Assembly: GCA_019414465.1 (NCBI GenBank)
Contig: DXLY01000079.1
Span: 1-8,784, forward strand
Length of the DNA stretch: 8,784 nucleotides
Direction: 5' to 3'
Source of the DNA: Collinsella sp.
GTDB taxonomy: Bacteria > Actinomycetota > Coriobacteriia > Coriobacteriales > Coriobacteriaceae
The notes below the pieces were generated by a model. The model saw only the letters and a program-made list of their open reading frames with translations. It did no database searches and was not told the DNA's origin. Made by a program: the position numbers and the translations under genes. Below, piece by piece: positions 6,306 to 8,784 of the stretch; position 1 is the stretch's first letter; each line of letters begins with the position of its first letter.

Positions 6306-7013
6306 ATGCCCCAGATTGATGATGCCGAGCTGTTTGGCAATGCCGAGGATCAGCGTGCGTACGAGGACTTTTGCGCCAATCAGGAGGCGGTCGAGAAGTT
6401 TACGCTCGACAAGCCCGCGCTTGTCTGCCGTTGGCGCATGTCCAATAAAAAGGTGCCCATGCTCAACCGCCACATTCGCGCACTGTCCGAGCGCCTGGTG
6501 CAGGGCGAGCCGCTTACCCATAACATGCTCAGCTGGGCCAAGCAGCACGTTGAGTGGTCGCTTGCCGAGGGCGATTACACCGCGCGCGACGGCGTGCTCA
6601 TGCTGGTGATCGACGTTAACGGTAATGCCGCCATGACGGTGGGGGAGTACGAGCCGCTGGCCGACACGTCGGCCAAGGCGCTGCGTGCCCGTTCTGCCGA
6701 GGCTCGCTCCGAAGCCGACGAGACCGGCGTGGCGCCCGAGCTGCTCGCCGCCGTCAACAACGGCGAGCTTGCCTTTGTGGCGCCGGCGGACGAGTGCCTG
6801 TGCGGCACGGCGACGCTCATCGAGCAACTGGCCCAGACCAAGGGCATCCCGGTCACGCGCGTAGACATTCCCGCGCAGCTCAAGGGCGCCTTGTTCCTGG
6901 TGAGCGACGAGCACGGCGTGGTCCCCGCAATCGAGGCCGACGCCGCCGAGTCTGATGCCGCGACGGTCGCCTTCTTTGCCGACGGCTACGAAAAGCTTCG
7001 CGCCCGCCGCTAA
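6306..7013 (+). CDS. Unknown soluble protein, possibly class IV aminotransferase-like
   Basis: I do not recognise this 235-residue protein with certainty. It has no signal peptide or membrane segment and has an acidic N-terminus, so it is probably cytoplasmic. The pattern LCGTATLIEQLAQTKGIPV (165-183) followed by ALFLVSDEHGVVPAIEAD (195-212) resembles the C-terminal half of class IV PLP aminotransferases and aminodeoxychorismate lyases (PGITR..., gipv..., FLT...GVVPV). PMLNRHIRAL (51-60) could match their arginine-binding helix, and K124 might stand where the PLP lysine lies. It is shorter than that family (about 270-300) and lacks the usual DRGl..GdGvFET opening, so this is a weak structural guess. 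I prefer ATG 6306, with AAAGG (6294-6298) seven bases upstream. The in-frame ATG 6282, with AGAGGA four bases before it, would add eight residues. It has its own promoter after the purH terminator. Confidence 0.75.
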   Translation: MPQIDDAELFGNAEDQRAYEDFCANQEAVEKFTLDKPALVCRWRMSNKKVPMLNRHIRALSERLVQGEPLTHNMLSWAKQHVEWSLAEGDYTARDGVLMLVIDVNGNAAMTVGEYEPLADTSAKALRARSAEARSEADETGVAPELLAAVNNGELAFVAPADECLCGTATLIEQLAQTKGIPVTRVDIPAQLKGALFLVSDEHGVVPAIEADAAESDAATVAFFADGYEKLRARR

Positions 7014-7059
7014 ATGATTATTCTGGGACGGGGATTAAAGAATCATTTTGGTTCCCGTC
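7012..7059. repeat. Interlocked inverted repeats after the unknown gene
   Basis: AAATGATT (7012-7019) is complementary to AATCATTT (7041-7048). GACGGGGA (7027-7034) pairs with TTCCCGTC (7052-7059) with one G-U wobble. The two pairings interlock, so they form a pseudoknot or two alternative hairpins. They begin in the stop codon of the upstream gene. No T-run follows, so it is not a standard terminator. The remaining sequence to 7192 shows a -10-like CATAAT (7154-7159) without a good -35, and the short dyad GTGCG-N5-CGCAC (7124-7138). Confidence 0.45.
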
Positions 7060-7192
7060 ACCGCTGCGAGTGCGAGGCGGACAAAACGCCCCCGCTCGCG
7101 AACAGTTCTGTCACCTTGGCGACGTGCGTGGCGCGCACCTGCAGTTTCGCAGCCATAATGGTGGCAAGACAACCAAGAGGGGAGCGGAATCC

Positions 7193-7864
7193 ATGGCGCT
7201 AATCTATATCGTTGAGGACGACGAGCCCATTCGTCGTGAGCTTGTCGACATCCTTGCCCGCGCCGGGTTTGAAATCGAGGCCTGCGAATCGTTCGAGCAT
7301 GTCTCGCGCGATATTCTCGCCGCCGCGCCCGACCTGGTGCTGCTCGACCTCACGCTTCCCGTCAAGGACGGCCAGCATATCTGCCACGAGGTTCGCCGCG
7401 AATCCGAGGTCCCCATCATCGTCCTCACCTCGCGCACGACCGAGATCGACGAGGTCATGGCCATGACGCTCGGCGCGGACGACTTTGTTCCCAAGCCCTA
7501 TAGCGCGCGCGTGCTCGTGGCGCGCATCAACGCACTGCTGCGTCGCACCGCGGCGTCAGGCGAGCGCAGCACGCTCGTCCACAAGGGGCTGGAGCTCGAC
7601 CTCGCCCGCTCTATGGTCACCAACACGGCGACCGGCGACAGCACCGAGCTCACCAAAAATGAGCTGCGCATTCTCTCGCTGCTCCTGAGCCGCGCGGGCA
7701 AGATCGTCTCGCGCTCGGCCATCATGCAGGACCTGTGGGACTCCGACGCCTTCGTGGACGACAATACGCTCACCGTCAACATCAACCGCCTGCGCACCAC
7801 GCTCGAAAAAATCGGCATCAAGGGGTATTTGACGACGCATCGCGGCCAAGGCTATTCGGTCTAG
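7193..7864 (+). CDS. OmpR-family response regulator, BceR/GraR-like
   Basis: A 223-residue two-component response regulator. The receiver domain (about 3-118) has the acidic pocket E8-D9-D10, the phosphoacceptor D52 in LVLLDLTLP, T79 and the conserved K101 in VPKPY. The C-terminal winged helix (about 128-223) carries LTKNELRIL, then IMQDLWDSDAFVDDNTLTVN and a GYLTTHRGQGY wing. The LWDSD-FVDDNTLTVN-NRLR combination is typical of the BceR/GraR/VirR subgroup, which answers cell-wall-active peptides by switching on ABC detoxification transporters. ATG 7193 is chosen because AGAGGGGAG (7176-7184) lies eight bases upstream and MALIYIVEDD is a normal receiver start; the open frame extends to an ATG at 7070, but those 41 residues look non-coding. 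It is followed after nine bases by its kinase, so the two are co-transcribed. The peptide-sensing role is inferred. Confidence 0.93.
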   Translation: MALIYIVEDDEPIRRELVDILARAGFEIEACESFEHVSRDILAAAPDLVLLDLTLPVKDGQHICHEVRRESEVPIIVLTSRTTEIDEVMAMTLGADDFVPKPYSARVLVARINALLRRTAASGERSTLVHKGLELDLARSMVTNTATGDSTELTKNELRILSLLLSRAGKIVSRSAIMQDLWDSDAFVDDNTLTVNINRLRTTLEKIGIKGYLTTHRGQGYSV

Positions 7865-7873
7865 GGGCCGGCT

Positions 7874-8784
7874 ATGTCGTTTGGCAAGTTCTTTAAAGAT
7901 GCACTGCTTCCCGTCGCCGTGTGGACGTGCGGCGTGCTGCTGAGCTGCTTTGTGCTGACGGTCGCCGGCGCACCCGTTTCTATCGTGGTCGTGGCGGTTG
8001 GCGTGTCCTTTATCTTCGGTATGCTCGGCATCGTGATCGAGTACGCTCGCCGTCGCCGTTTTCTGCGTCAGTTGGAGCGCGCGGCAGAGGAGCTCGAGAG
8101 TCCCGCATGGGTGCAGGAGATGGTGCAATGCCCAACCTATGCCGAGGGCGAGCTCGAGTACGAGGTCCTGTGCCGGGTGGGCAAAGCCGCCTGCGACGAG
8201 GTTGCCGAGGGCCGGCGTCAGACCGAAGACTATCGCGACTATATCGAGAGCTGGGTTCACGAGGCCAAGCTGCCCCTGGCGGCGGCCCACCTGATTTTGG
8301 AAAACCTGGACGGCAGCGAAGACGACCTGTCGCGTGTGGATGACCTGGGTCGCGAGCTGGCTCGCATGGAGCGCTATATCGACCAGGCGCTGTACTATGC
8401 GCGCTCGGAAGTCGTGGAGCGCGACTACCTGATTCGCCGTTGGGATCTCAAGACCCTGGTGACGGGCGCGATTAAAGCCAACGCGCGCGAGCTTATCGCG
8501 GCGCACGTGGCTCCGGTGTGCGAGAACCTCGACTTTGAGGTCTTTACCGACGAGAAGTGGCTCGAGTTTATTCTAGGCCAGCTTATTCAGAACAGCATCA
8601 AATATGCGCGCGAGGACGGCGCAAAGATCGTGTTTTCGGGCGCGTTGCTGGACGAGGGCCTGGCGAGCGAACGCATCGAGCTTACCGTCGCGGACAACGG
8701 CTGCGGCGTGAGCGCGGCCGACCTGCCGCGCGTGTTCGAGAAGGGCTTTACCGGCGACAACGGCCGCACCACCAAGCGCGCAAC
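7874..8784 (+). CDS. Intramembrane-sensing histidine kinase, BceS-like (3' end cut)
   Basis: The first 303 residues of a sensor kinase; the frame is open to the window edge. Two membrane helices (about 11-32 and 35-56) are joined by only a few residues (around AGAPVS), so there is no extracellular sensor domain, the mark of intramembrane-sensing kinases. IEYARRRRF marks the cytoplasmic exit. The dimerisation helix has the phosphoacceptor H129 in YIESWVHEAKLP, the WxHExKxP form typical of BceS/GraS kinases. The ATP-binding domain shows the N box QLIQNSIKYA (236-245, N240), the G1 box DNGCG (274-278) and the F box FEKGFTG (288-294); G2 should follow outside the window. ATG 7874 has AGGGG (7863-7867) overlapping the regulator's stop codon, indicating translational coupling. 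The family usually senses through a partner BceAB-type transporter, so such genes may lie just downstream. Confidence 0.93.
   Translation, partial: MSFGKFFKDALLPVAVWTCGVLLSCFVLTVAGAPVSIVVVAVGVSFIFGMLGIVIEYARRRRFLRQLERAAEELESPAWVQEMVQCPTYAEGELEYEVLCRVGKAACDEVAEGRRQTEDYRDYIESWVHEAKLPLAAAHLILENLDGSEDDLSRVDDLGRELARMERYIDQALYYARSEVVERDYLIRRWDLKTLVTGAIKANARELIAAHVAPVCENLDFEVFTDEKWLEFILGQLIQNSIKYAREDGAKIVFSGALLDEGLASERIELTVADNGCGVSAADLPRVFEKGFTGDNGRTTKRA

Noticed and set aside
4548..6914. 788-codon open frame on the minus strand across purH and the next gene
   Set aside because: It is the antisense shadow of two genes with strong GC-rich codon bias. It spans a terminator and a promoter of the plus strand, has no recognisable domain, and the plus-strand purH is certain.
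7070..7192. 41-residue N-terminal extension of the response regulator
   Set aside because: The receiver domain begins naturally at MALIYIVEDD from ATG 7193, which has a strong ribosome binding site. The extension has no matching domain and lies over promoter-like sequence.
7556..8506. 316-codon minus-strand frame opposite the response regulator and kinase
   Set aside because: It covers parts of two genes with clear catalytic motifs on the other strand and is explained as a shadow.

Overview
The window reads as chromosomal DNA of a high-GC Gram-positive bacterium. Codon use, gene style and short intergenic repeats with a GGGGACGTTCCT core suggest class Coriobacteriia, perhaps Collinsella. That placement is inference from pattern memory, not from a search. 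There is no rRNA, tRNA, CRISPR array, transposase or phage gene. The region looks like ordinary core and accessory chromosome carrying some repeat elements.

Layout, left to right. The last 19 codons of an unidentified plus-strand gene (1-60) converge on gluQ (76-1077, minus), which encodes glutamyl-Q tRNA(Asp) synthetase. A gene-free stretch of about 0.5 kb (1078-1591) holds a gluQ promoter placed for a leaderless transcript, an orphan GC-rich hairpin, a possible pseudoknot and a two-unit degenerate repeat. Next is a DUF2207-type secreted or membrane protein with a signal peptide, three later membrane segments and a glycine-rich tail (1592-3535), closed by a strong terminator. A palindromic repeat element separates it from a GNAT acetyltransferase on the minus strand (3674-4315).

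A 277-base divergent region rich in dyads leads into purH (4593-6200), which catalyses the last two steps of IMP synthesis and has its own strong terminator. Directly after that terminator, an extended -10 motif precedes a soluble protein of unknown function (6306-7013), which may be a diverged class IV aminotransferase-fold protein. The window ends in a two-component operon: an OmpR-type response regulator of the BceR/GraR style (7193-7864) and an intramembrane-sensing histidine kinase of the BceS style (7874 to beyond 8784). The kinase is cut by the window edge.

The genes do not form one pathway. Apart from the regulator-kinase pair, each looks like an independent transcription unit with its own start signals and often its own terminator. 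The most useful leads are the two-component pair, whose family normally sits beside a peptide-detoxifying ABC transporter that would lie just outside the window, the unassigned protein at 6306-7013, and the structured intergenic sequences. I do not see convincing evidence of a wholly new multi-gene system inside these 8.8 kb.
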